64,000 nt of DNA from Paenibacillus caseinilyticus (GTDB taxonomy: Bacteria; Bacillota; Bacilli; Paenibacillales; NBRC-103111), in the NCBI RefSeq assembly GCF_027533645.1, contig NZ_JAQAGY010000020.1, positions 62,001 to 126,000 of the forward strand, given 5' to 3'. This document shows positions 16,387-24,400 of the stretch, in pieces. A program made the position numbers and the translations under genes. How positions within the stretch are numbered: the stretch's first letter is position 1; every line of letters starts with the position of its first letter. Below the pieces are notes generated by a model. It had not been told where the DNA came from. It did not search any database and was given only the letters and a program-made list of their open reading frames with translations.

Positions 16387-18360
16387 CTAGGCCACGGGAA
16401 ACCGGATAGACAGCAGATAGTCCGTCCCTTCGGGAGAGGATACTTCGAGTGTGCCGCCCACCTGCTGTACCCGCTCGCGCATGGTCGTCAGGCCGAATCC
16501 GTGCTGCTCGCCCCGGTACGGATGCCCGTCGTTCCACAGCGCGAACCGCACCTGCCCGTCTGCGTGCTCGAGTTCGTACCGGAACCGCCGGGCTTCGCCA
16601 TGCCGGATCCCGTTGGTCAATCCCTCCTGCAGGGTGTGGAACAGCACCTTCTTCTGCAGGATGGTCAGGGGCGGGAGCTTGCCCATCCTCCCCTGCACTT
16701 CCACACCGGCTGCAGACTCGGTCCGGGCCAGCAGCCCCGGGATGATCCGCTCGAGGTCATAATCGCTGCTCGCCGCCTGCATCATATGCACCGACTCCCG
16801 GATATCCTGCAGGCTCTGGCGCACGAGTTCCCCGGACAGCTCCAGCTTCTCCATCCCCCGTTCGTCCTGCCGCTGCAGCAGCCGCCGGGCCGCTTCGATC
16901 TGCACCAGGGTCGTCGTCAGCGTGTGGCCCACTACGTCGTGAATATCGCCTGCGATCCGGGTCCGCTCCTCCATCACCGACAGCGCCGCGATCGCTTCGG
17001 ACCGCTCCTGCACCGACAGCCGGAGCAGCCGGTTGGCCTCCTGCAGCTCCGCCGTCCGCTCCTTCACCATCCACTCCAGGGACTCCGTGAACGCCTGGTG
17101 TTCCCTGCGGATGCGGGCCATCCGGGTCATCAGCGCCATGCTGAACGAGGCCACCAACAGCAGCATGCCCAGCCCCGCCGCGTTCTGCGAGAAATATTCG
17201 TATGCGGGAGAGCCTCTTAAGGCATCGAAGCCCGGAACGGCCGGGAGCAGTCCGCCCCCCACATGGAGTATGACGCCGAACACCGCCGAGAAGATGCCGG
17301 TCAGGATCCACCCGTCCTCAGCTCCCGGCCGTGCCTTCATACGCCGGACAATGAAGATCAGGGACGTCACCGCGCCGAGCAGCAGCTGAGGCAGCAGCCC
17401 CAGGTTATAGACATTCCGGAAGGCCGCAGGCTCCAGGAGGAAGAGCAGCGGCACCGTGACGGTACTGAAGGCGAACAGAACGGCAGCCTGCAGACGGAAG
17501 TGCTTCGGAGCCCCCTCCCTCGAAAAATGATACAGAAACAAGAAGAAGGCACCGGTAGCCGCTACGCCGGGCAGGTCCGCCATATAGACCGGGATGGAGC
17601 TATGCGGCAGCAGCTGGAAGGTCTGTGATCGCAGCAGATACGCGAGGCCGCCCATGAATGCGAGAAGGGCAAGGCTCAAGTAAGCCGGGTCCCGGTGCGA
17701 CCGCCACCAGAACAGAAGCGATCCGGCGCCGAGCAGCACGAAAAATAACGTACACAAAAGCCCTACGACGTCATACCGGATCATCTCCGTCAGCAGAGCC
17801 CTGCCTTCCGCCAGCGTATACTGCCCGATGAAGACGCCGGGGGTCCCGCGCGTTATCTTGACGAGCAGCGTGCGAGGCATCGGCGCAGACGGAAGCCGGT
17901 ACATCTTCCAGCCGAACGAGCTGTGCATGAACCGGTCGGCTCCCAGCGGATCCCGTCCGCCAAGACGGATGCCGTCGGCATACACCTCATACTGGAATTG
18001 ACGCTGTACCCGCAGATAAGGATCCCGCCAGCCGTCTGCTTTGGACGGCAGGGCGATGCGGATCCAGAACGGCCCCGTGTGCGCCATCCCTTCCGCCGAC
18101 TGCTGGACTTCCCGCAGCGGCTTCCAGCCACCGGTACCGTCCTCCGGCACGCCGCCGCTTGCGGGCAAGTCGCCGAGCAGTACCTCCCAAGGCGCCTTGG
18201 CGTCCAGCTCTGCCAAGCTGCCGGCGGGAGACCTGCGGCCCGCTTCGCCCGCCAGCAGCAGGGAAGCTGCGGCCAGCAGCAGGACGGCACCAAGGACGAA
18301 CAGGAGGTAAGGCCCCGGCCGGAACGCAGCACGCTTCCCTCCCGCGATTGCAGTATTCAT
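16387..18360 (-). CDS. Orphan sensor histidine kinase, HisKA_3 type with 7-TM sensor
   Basis: A 657-residue kinase. One N-terminal helix (about 18-37) is followed by a ~155-residue extracytoplasmic domain that looks like a jelly-roll ligand-binding domain (FWIRIALP...YLRVQRQFQYEVYADG), then about seven helices (196-412). This 7TMR-DISM-like layout is followed by a coiled coil (425-460) and a HisKA_3 dimerisation domain with His474 in GDIHDVVGHTLTT. The ATPase ends with GFGLTTMRERVQQVGG. Such kinases normally pair with NarL/LuxR regulators, but none is adjacent on either side. TTG at 18363 is an alternative start; GGAG lies 7 or 10 bases upstream. Ligand unknown; the neighbouring GH105 gene hints at a sugar, weakly. 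Confidence 0.85.
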   Translation of the reverse strand: MNTAIAGGKRAAFRPGPYLLFVLGAVLLLAAASLLLAGEAGRRSPAGSLAELDAKAPWEVLLGDLPASGGVPEDGTGGWKPLREVQQSAEGMAHTGPFWIRIALPSKADGWRDPYLRVQRQFQYEVYADGIRLGGRDPLGADRFMHSSFGWKMYRLPSAPMPRTLLVKITRGTPGVFIGQYTLAEGRALLTEMIRYDVVGLLCTLFFVLLGAGSLLFWWRSHRDPAYLSLALLAFMGGLAYLLRSQTFQLLPHSSIPVYMADLPGVAATGAFFLFLYHFSREGAPKHFRLQAAVLFAFSTVTVPLLFLLEPAAFRNVYNLGLLPQLLLGAVTSLIFIVRRMKARPGAEDGWILTGIFSAVFGVILHVGGGLLPAVPGFDALRGSPAYEYFSQNAAGLGMLLLVASFSMALMTRMARIRREHQAFTESLEWMVKERTAELQEANRLLRLSVQERSEAIAALSVMEERTRIAGDIHDVVGHTLTTTLVQIEAARRLLQRQDERGMEKLELSGELVRQSLQDIRESVHMMQAASSDYDLERIIPGLLARTESAAGVEVQGRMGKLPPLTILQKKVLFHTLQEGLTNGIRHGEARRFRYELEHADGQVRFALWNDGHPYRGEQHGFGLTTMRERVQQVGGTLEVSSPEGTDYLLSIRFPVA

Positions 18361-18614
18361 CAATAGATCACTCCAAGAAAGAATCCGATTTCAGACTGGG
18401 CGGCTCTTGGAAGCCGTCCGTATGCTCCGAGTAGTCTACAGTATACCGTCCGCTCCACACGCCTGACAATGAGCAATTGCCGCCGGAACGGTATAGCCCC
18501 TCCGCCAAAAGACAACAGGAATCAATTTCCGTTCGCACACGTTAACAAAAGGGTTAGAAATACGCCCTTCCGTATGCTATGCTAGGGTAGAAAAGAAAAA
18601 GGAGGCGTTGGAAG

Positions 18615-19736
18615 GTGAGCAAGCCTTGGTCCCAAGCCATGTCGGAATCCTTCATGGAGCAGTACCCTCTGGTGTCCGATATGCCGTTTCAGAAGAGACG
18701 ATGCTGGAATTATGAAAACGGATGCATTCTAACCGCGTTCGAGCGCATGTGGCGCCGTACGGGGGATGAACGCTACTGGAATTATATCCGTGAGAACATG
18801 GACCTGTTCGTCCGCGAAGACGGAACGATCGATACGTATTCGCTGAATGAATACAATGTGGACATGATCAACCAGGGCAAGACCCTCTTCTTCATGTACG
18901 AGAGAACCGGCGAAGCCAAGTACCGCAAGGCGCTGGATCTGCTCGTCACGCAGCTTAAGGGCCATCCACGCACAAGCGAGGGCGGGTTGTGGCACAAGAA
19001 GATTTATCCGTTCCAAATGTGGCTCGACGGTGTCTACATGACTTCCCCGCTGCTCGCCCAGTATGCCAGCCAATTCGACGAGCACGAGTGGTACGACGAT
19101 ATCGCGAACGAAATTCTGCTGATGGAACGCGTATCCCGCGATCCCAAGACCGGTCTGCTGTACCACGGCTGGGACGAGAGCCGCGAACAGCGCTGGGCCG
19201 ATCCGCAGACGGGCTGCTCGCCGGAATTCTGGGGACGGGCCATTGGCTGGTACGTCATGGCGATCGTGGATGTCCTGGACCATCTCCCGCTCCACCATCC
19301 GAAGCGCGGACAGATCATCGGCATCTTCTACCGTCTGGCGGAAGCCATCGCCCAGGTGCAGGACGAAGAGAGCGGCCTGTGGTACCAAGTCATGGACAAG
19401 GGCGGAGAAGAAGGCAATTATCTGGAAGCTTCCGCGTCATCAATGTTCACGTGTGCACTTGCCAAAGGCGCGAACCGCGGCTATCTCGGCGGCTGGGCGC
19501 TCGACTCGGCCCGCCGCGGCTACCAAGGCCTGCTGGCCCGCTATGTCGAGCGCGACGAGGACGGGACGCTGCATCTGAACGGCATCTGCAGCGTCGCCGG
19601 GCTTGGCAACAAGCCTTACCGCGATGGCTCCTACGAATACTATCTCAGCGAGCCCATCCGCCGCGACGATCCGAAGGGCTTTGCGCCGTTCGTCATGGCA
19701 TGCCTCGAGATCGAAGCGGCCGGCGTGGCGGAGTAG
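18615..19736 (+). CDS. GH105 unsaturated rhamnogalacturonyl hydrolase (YteR-like)
   Basis: A 373-residue cytoplasmic enzyme of glycoside hydrolase family 105. It removes the unsaturated galacturonic acid from the non-reducing end of pectin fragments made by rhamnogalacturonan lyases. Visible family motifs are NVDMINQGKTL (Asp83), HKKIYPFQMWLDGVYM with Asp138 as the likely general acid/base, GWDESREQRWADP, FWGRAIGWYVMAIVD, and the C-terminal GNKPYRDGSYEYYLSE. No signal peptide is present. The start is GTG with AAGGAGG nine bases upstream. The gene stands alone, ending at a hairpin terminator. A weak promoter (TTAGAA-18-TATGCT, 18554-18583) may drive it. Family is sure; exact oligosaccharide is not. 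Confidence 0.93.
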   Translation: MSKPWSQAMSESFMEQYPLVSDMPFQKRRCWNYENGCILTAFERMWRRTGDERYWNYIRENMDLFVREDGTIDTYSLNEYNVDMINQGKTLFFMYERTGEAKYRKALDLLVTQLKGHPRTSEGGLWHKKIYPFQMWLDGVYMTSPLLAQYASQFDEHEWYDDIANEILLMERVSRDPKTGLLYHGWDESREQRWADPQTGCSPEFWGRAIGWYVMAIVDVLDHLPLHHPKRGQIIGIFYRLAEAIAQVQDEESGLWYQVMDKGGEEGNYLEASASSMFTCALAKGANRGYLGGWALDSARRGYQGLLARYVERDEDGTLHLNGICSVAGLGNKPYRDGSYEYYLSEPIRRDDPKGFAPFVMACLEIEAAGVAE

Positions 19737-19789
19737 TAAGTTCCGCACGGCCGACGATGTTCCGCACATCCGCTGCATCCGAATCGATT

Positions 19790-19832
19790 GCACAAAAGCC
19801 TCCAATTCCTGCCGGAACGGAGGCTTTTGTGC
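19790..19832 (+). terminator. Terminator between GH105 and stalk-protein genes
   Basis: A perfect 14-bp stem (19790-19803 with 19819-19832) containing an AAAA/TTTT step, 54 bp after the GH105 stop. The genes converge, so it may act in both directions. Confidence 0.7.
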
Positions 19833-19995
19833 GTTGTGAAGCGAGGAAGAGGAACCTTCTCCTCGGTCCGGTGCAGCCTCCGGACCCACTCCCTCCCTGA
19901 ATGACCGAAGCGGATTCGTTGAATACGCCAAAAAGGCGAAAGGAATGATTTCCTCCCGCCCAAGCGTTAGACTTCCATTAGCCCTGCCGCACGGA

Positions 19996-21567
19996 TCAAG
20001 GATATACGTTGATCCGCCGCATGATTTGAGCCACGTTATCGAACAGATAAATGCTGCCCGCCTCGTCCACCGTGAACAGATTCGCTTCATCGATCGTTAG
20101 TTTGCCGGGTTCGTTTCGGTACTGCTCTTCGTACAGCTTGGTCTGCGGATTATAGAACCCTTTGTTGTAGGTAAGCTTATCTAGGGCCAGATAGACCAAA
20201 GCTTCCCCCTTGAGATTGATCTGGTACACCTTCATCCCATCGGCCGCATAGAAGAATCCTCCGGAAGCCGTCATCGCCTTCATCTTCTCCAGCTCTACTT
20301 TGCCTTGGAGTTCGAAGCCCTTCGGACCCGCTTTGTAGACAGCCTTGGTATTCTTGTCCAGGACGTATACTTCGCCGTCCTTCACCAGGGAAACCATCTC
20401 GCTGGACGTATCGGTGGGCGTACTCCCAAGGAATGCGCTTGACCCATCCGCTCCCACCGAATAGAAGGACTGATGATACAGGTCCGTATAGTACATACTT
20501 CCATCCGCTAACACCGCAAAGAGGTTGCGTCCGGTATGGTAGTTCGTTCCTTTATCTGGAGAAACGGCGGCGAGCTTCACTTCGGGATACACCTCATACA
20601 TCAGAATACGCGGGTACTCCGAGTCGATGCTCTCCCCCATCACATACAGCTTGCCTGTTCCCTCGCTGTAATGAAGCCGGGCGGGCACAAATTTATCATA
20701 ATCGAACCGGCGGCTCGTCCCCTTGTCATCCTTGTAGGTGAAGCTGAACTTCTGGTCGAGGGACCGGACCAGACTCATCGCGAGGCCGGGAACATTCGTA
20801 TCATACTTCAAAATACTGAACTCTCCGTATCCGATGATACCCCCGCTGTTCTTGTCACTCTGAAGAACATAGACATGGTCTTTCTTGTCCGACACCACGC
20901 TGTGAACCTCGACCTTCATTCCGGTTGTCACATACGTCATGACGGTCTTAACCTTTCCGGCGTTGGGATCGACCATCAGATTATCCACCGTCGGGCTCTC
21001 CAGCTTCTGCCGTGCAGGCTCGTCCGCCTGCGCATCTCTTGGCGGCGGATACGTCGGCTTCTTCTCGGGAGGCAGCGCCGGAGGCGTCCCCTGCTCCGCA
21101 GCCGGCGTCAGCGTGATCGACTTCGCCGCTCCGTCGTACGTCACGTGCTGCGCCAGCTGCTCGGCCACGAACCGTAGCGGCACCAGCGTCGTCCCGTCGC
21201 GGATCATGGCCGGCTGCTCCAGCGCCACCGGCTGCCCGTCCGCCTCCGCCTCGGCCTTGTCCACCTTGAGCCGGATGATTCGCTCCTGATGTGTCAGGGT
21301 AATCGAGCGTGCTGCTCCATCCCACGCGACGATGGCTCCCAAGGCTTCGCTGATGAACCGCAGCGGCACCATGGTCGTGTCTCCAGCCAGGATCGGAGGA
21401 GTCTCGAGCGTGACGGAGCGTCCATTGACCTCCGCCGCGGTTTCATTCAACTTCAGCCGGATGCCGGATGCCGGCTCGGCCGCCCCGGCTGTGCTGGCTG
21501 TGCCACCCAGCAGTCCTATAACGGTTAAGCCCAATAAGGCTGCGACGGGCCATCTATTCATTTTCAT
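19996..21567 (-). CDS. Exported protein with two copper-amine-oxidase-N (stalk) domains
   Basis: A 523-residue exported protein. Residues 1-30 are a signal peptide (AAGAA cleavage region). Two tandem stalk domains of the Cu_amine_oxidN1 family follow, each ending in MVPLRFISEALG / LVPLRFVAEQLA and a WDGAARSITLT / YDGAAKSITLT strand; these are common wall-associated domains in Paenibacillus and have no oxidase activity. After a Pro-rich linker the C-terminal ~330 residues show repeating beta-strand blocks (YVLQSDKNSGG, YYTDLYHQSF, LFTVDEAGSIYLFDN) that suggest a beta-propeller. ATG at 21567 has GGGAGAG upstream; a longer start would disrupt the signal peptide. Function unknown; a surface or wall role is inferred. 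Confidence 0.8.
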   Translation of the reverse strand: MKMNRWPVAALLGLTVIGLLGGTASTAGAAEPASGIRLKLNETAAEVNGRSVTLETPPILAGDTTMVPLRFISEALGAIVAWDGAARSITLTHQERIIRLKVDKAEAEADGQPVALEQPAMIRDGTTLVPLRFVAEQLAQHVTYDGAAKSITLTPAAEQGTPPALPPEKKPTYPPPRDAQADEPARQKLESPTVDNLMVDPNAGKVKTVMTYVTTGMKVEVHSVVSDKKDHVYVLQSDKNSGGIIGYGEFSILKYDTNVPGLAMSLVRSLDQKFSFTYKDDKGTSRRFDYDKFVPARLHYSEGTGKLYVMGESIDSEYPRILMYEVYPEVKLAAVSPDKGTNYHTGRNLFAVLADGSMYYTDLYHQSFYSVGADGSSAFLGSTPTDTSSEMVSLVKDGEVYVLDKNTKAVYKAGPKGFELQGKVELEKMKAMTASGGFFYAADGMKVYQINLKGEALVYLALDKLTYNKGFYNPQTKLYEEQYRNEPGKLTIDEANLFTVDEAGSIYLFDNVAQIMRRINVYP

Positions 21568-21685
21568 CGTGCTCTCTCTCCCAGATGTTGGTATAGTATG
21601 GATAAAGGATAACCAAATTATAAAGGGACAAGCCTGTCCTTGGGAAGCCCCAGAAGCTGCCGGGGTACCGAAAGGAGTTCGTATC

Positions 21686-21982
21686 ATGACGCAAGAGCAT
21701 ATTGTCTATTTCAACGTTTACCACCAGAAGCAGGTGACCCGGCTAAGAGGGCTCATCTATCTGGAGCCCGGACAGACGCCTACCGCAGCCGATTACGAAC
21801 AGTGCCTGCGCATGGCAGGACACGACGTCCGGCTGGAGGACCCCCAGCGGATGATCTTCAAAGCAGTGAAGGCCGGAGAGGAGTATACCATCGACGTGCT
21901 GGAAGATTATGAAGCGCCGACCCGGGATGCCCACGCCGAGAAGCTCGCCGGCACCTTCCGCAAACCGGACCCTTTTCTATGA
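21686..21982 (+). CDS. Small protein of unknown function (98 aa)
   Basis: A 98-residue soluble protein, no signal peptide or membrane segment. AAAGGAG lies nine bases before the ATG. It is divergent from the stalk-domain gene. The sequence has alternating strand and helix character (IVYFNVYHQKQVTRLRG, YTIDVLEDY) and ends in a charged KPDPFL tail. I do not recognise a family. The frame remains open upstream but that stretch overlaps the divergent gene and is not coding. The hairpin at 22022-22056 may terminate it. Confidence 0.65.
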   Translation: MTQEHIVYFNVYHQKQVTRLRGLIYLEPGQTPTAADYEQCLRMAGHDVRLEDPQRMIFKAVKAGEEYTIDVLEDYEAPTRDAHAEKLAGTFRKPDPFL

Positions 21983-22016
21983 AGTCCGCCAGCGCCGCAT
22001 ACCTTAGGAAAATAGC

Positions 22017-22056
22017 AAAAAAACGGCTGTCCGCCCGCTGGGGCAGGACAGCCGTT
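22017..22056 (-). terminator. Intrinsic terminator of the LTA-synthase-like gene
   Basis: A perfect 11-bp stem (22022-22032 with 22046-22056) with a 13-base loop and a run of seven T on the minus strand. It lies 12 bp past the stop of the downstream-reading gene and also ends the small plus-strand gene. Confidence 0.88.
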
Positions 22057-22067
22057 CTCCTGTTATA

Positions 22068-24197
22068 TTACTTCGCCGCTGTTCCGGTTACGTCCGATGC
22101 AGCGTAACTGAACTCGTTCGAGACGGCGACCTGTTTATCTTTGGAATCCTTGACAACCACCTTCACCTTGCAAGGGTTCTTGCCCAGCGTCCCGGAAGGC
22201 ACTTCAGCCTGCAGCGCCTTCTGCTCCGCGTTCCACTTGGTCGTGACCGCTTTGCCGTTGACCTCCAGTACGCTCTGCACAGGCAGGTCTTCCCCGGTCA
22301 CGGTCAGGAGCGTGTTCTCCCCCTCCGGCTCGCTGCGCACTTCGTCAATCTTCATCGGCCCCGGACCGAGAATGTAGTTCGGGTCCTTGACGGTTGTCTT
22401 CGTTTCGCCGTAGCCGTACTGCTCCCCGAACAGGATATCGTACTGGAGCGTCTCATACGTCTTGAGGGCTTCGGGCCGAACACCCATCTGCTCGTAATAA
22501 TTGCTCGGCGGAATCACCGGTGTGCTCTGGTACAGCTGGTATAAATAATCCGTATAGTATGTTCCGGGCTGCTCGGCGAGCTTCAGAATGTAGGGTCCGA
22601 GGAAGGAAGGGCTCAAATTCAGCTCCTCCTTATGCTCCGGAAGATAATTGTTCCAGACGAGCACAGGCACACGGAATAGCTTATTCAGCGAATCCGGATC
22701 GTTCTCCTGAAGATACCCCGAATCCTTATAGGCCGAGTAATTGTCCCCGAGGCTCGGCAGATGGTCGCCGAAGAAGACGACGATCGTCGGTTCGCCCGAG
22801 TTCTCATAATGCGTGACGAGGCGCTTCAGCATATCGTCGGCGCCGGTCAGCCCCTGCGCATACGTCTCCAGAAGCCCTTGGGCTTCCCCCGTTACGCCGC
22901 TGACCTTAATCGTGTTTTCCTTGAACTTGCCCGGGTAATAATGGTAATGATTCTCCATCGTATTGGCAAAAATAAAATCAGGACCTTCACTGCGTGCGGA
23001 CGTATCGATAATCTGCTTCGCCACCTGACGGTCGGCCAGATAAGGGCCTTCGTAGTCAGGATCGAAAAATTCCTGTGAAATGTATTTGGAGAACCCGAAG
23101 TTCTTGTATACCTTCTTGCTGCTGTAGAACCAGCTGTGGAACGGGTTGATGGCCGTCGATGTATACGCCTGGCGCGCCAGGATGGAGGCCAGCGAGTCAA
23201 TCCCCTTATCCACGTATTGATTGTACGGAACGGAACCGGGGGGAAGAAAACGCATCGAGTTGCCGGTCAGCACCTCGAACTCCACATTCGCCGTGCCACC
23301 GCCGTACTGAGGCGACAGCATAGTGCCGGAGGTATATTTCTTCGCCAGCTCATGATAGAAGGGAATCGGGTCCCGGCTGAACTGGGCTCCCTTGATCTGC
23401 GTAGCGTCCCAGAACGATTCGCTGAGCACTACGATCACATTGGGTTTGACCCCGCCGGCGGCTGCAGGGACATGGGAGGAAGCCAGCGCACGGACTTTGT
23501 CCGCATCATAGCCTTCCGGCTGGGCAAGGAAAAGAAACTTCAAGTTCATGATCGTGGACAGCAGGAACCCGTTCGTCTCCACGTTCACCGATTGGTCCCA
23601 GGCAATATTCTGAATATTAGCCCACTTCTTGAGCGAGGCCATCCCGTCCGTATAGATCGAAGTCAGCAGAAGCAGAGAAACGATGCCCATGACAAGCCGC
23701 TGCTTCCAATTGATCGACAATGCCATGCGGGGGAGTTTGGACAGGAGAAGGATGCTCAGACCGATAAATACCGCTAACCCGGAGATGATCGTAAAACTGA
23801 GCAGTCCCTTGATATACTGCAGCATATCCGAGGACTCGCTTGTCAGCAGCAGATCCCAGGGCAGAAGCGGCACACCTAGAATATCGAGCTTGATCCCGCT
23901 GATCAACCCCAGCGCCAGACAGAGGGTAGCGACCAGCCAAAAGGACAGACGTATGCTCGCTGTAAGCGCCGTAAGCAGCAGCAGAAACCCGAAGACCGCC
24001 AGCGTGTTCAGCGCGAGTGCCGGCAGGGACTGGAATGTCCAGCCGAACGCCTTCTCCCAGCGGCCCCGGCTCATCAGCTCCACCAAGAACACAATCCAGA
24101 ACGCGCCAAAAAAAAGACGCAGCCTGTAGGACGCTTTCTGTCCTAATGCGGACGCCTTTCGTCCGAGGTTAAGGATCGCCAAATGCAGTTCCCCCAT
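22068..24197 (-). CDS. Lipoteichoic-acid-synthase-like sulfatase-fold enzyme with extra C-terminal domain
   Basis: A 709-residue membrane enzyme of the LtaS/alkaline phosphatase superfamily. Five N-terminal helices span residues 25-185. The extracellular catalytic domain begins at VIVVLSESFWD (Glu260) and has the nucleophile Thr302 in GGGTANVEFE, then HSWFYSSKKVYKNFGF, and the metal-binding GDHLPSLGDN. LtaS enzymes polymerise glycerol phosphate on a lipid anchor. After the catalytic domain about 95 residues form an IPT/TIG-like beta domain (GPGPMKIDEV...LLTVTGEDLP) that standard LtaS proteins lack. ATG at 24197 starts the protein; the ribosome site is weak, and tandem GTG codons 12-15 bases upstream are alternatives. 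The gene is monocistronic with a strong terminator. Confidence 0.88.
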   Translation of the reverse strand: MGELHLAILNLGRKASALGQKASYRLRLFFGAFWIVFLVELMSRGRWEKAFGWTFQSLPALALNTLAVFGFLLLLTALTASIRLSFWLVATLCLALGLISGIKLDILGVPLLPWDLLLTSESSDMLQYIKGLLSFTIISGLAVFIGLSILLLSKLPRMALSINWKQRLVMGIVSLLLLTSIYTDGMASLKKWANIQNIAWDQSVNVETNGFLLSTIMNLKFLFLAQPEGYDADKVRALASSHVPAAAGGVKPNVIVVLSESFWDATQIKGAQFSRDPIPFYHELAKKYTSGTMLSPQYGGGTANVEFEVLTGNSMRFLPPGSVPYNQYVDKGIDSLASILARQAYTSTAINPFHSWFYSSKKVYKNFGFSKYISQEFFDPDYEGPYLADRQVAKQIIDTSARSEGPDFIFANTMENHYHYYPGKFKENTIKVSGVTGEAQGLLETYAQGLTGADDMLKRLVTHYENSGEPTIVVFFGDHLPSLGDNYSAYKDSGYLQENDPDSLNKLFRVPVLVWNNYLPEHKEELNLSPSFLGPYILKLAEQPGTYYTDYLYQLYQSTPVIPPSNYYEQMGVRPEALKTYETLQYDILFGEQYGYGETKTTVKDPNYILGPGPMKIDEVRSEPEGENTLLTVTGEDLPVQSVLEVNGKAVTTKWNAEQKALQAEVPSGTLGKNPCKVKVVVKDSKDKQVAVSNEFSYAASDVTGTAAK

Positions 24198-24400
24198 GTT
24201 TATATTCACCACATTCTTTAGTATTAATGATTTGTAAACATTCACTTTAGTATAGCAAGAAATCCGCGGAATGTCCGCAATTATTGTGACGAAAAATCTT
24301 CCCAATCCCGGCGCTTGGAGAGCAGCGCAAAAAAGCCGCCCCCGGGTATACGTACGGGTGCGGCATGGGAGGGCGAACCCCCACAAACCCTGAGCAAAAC

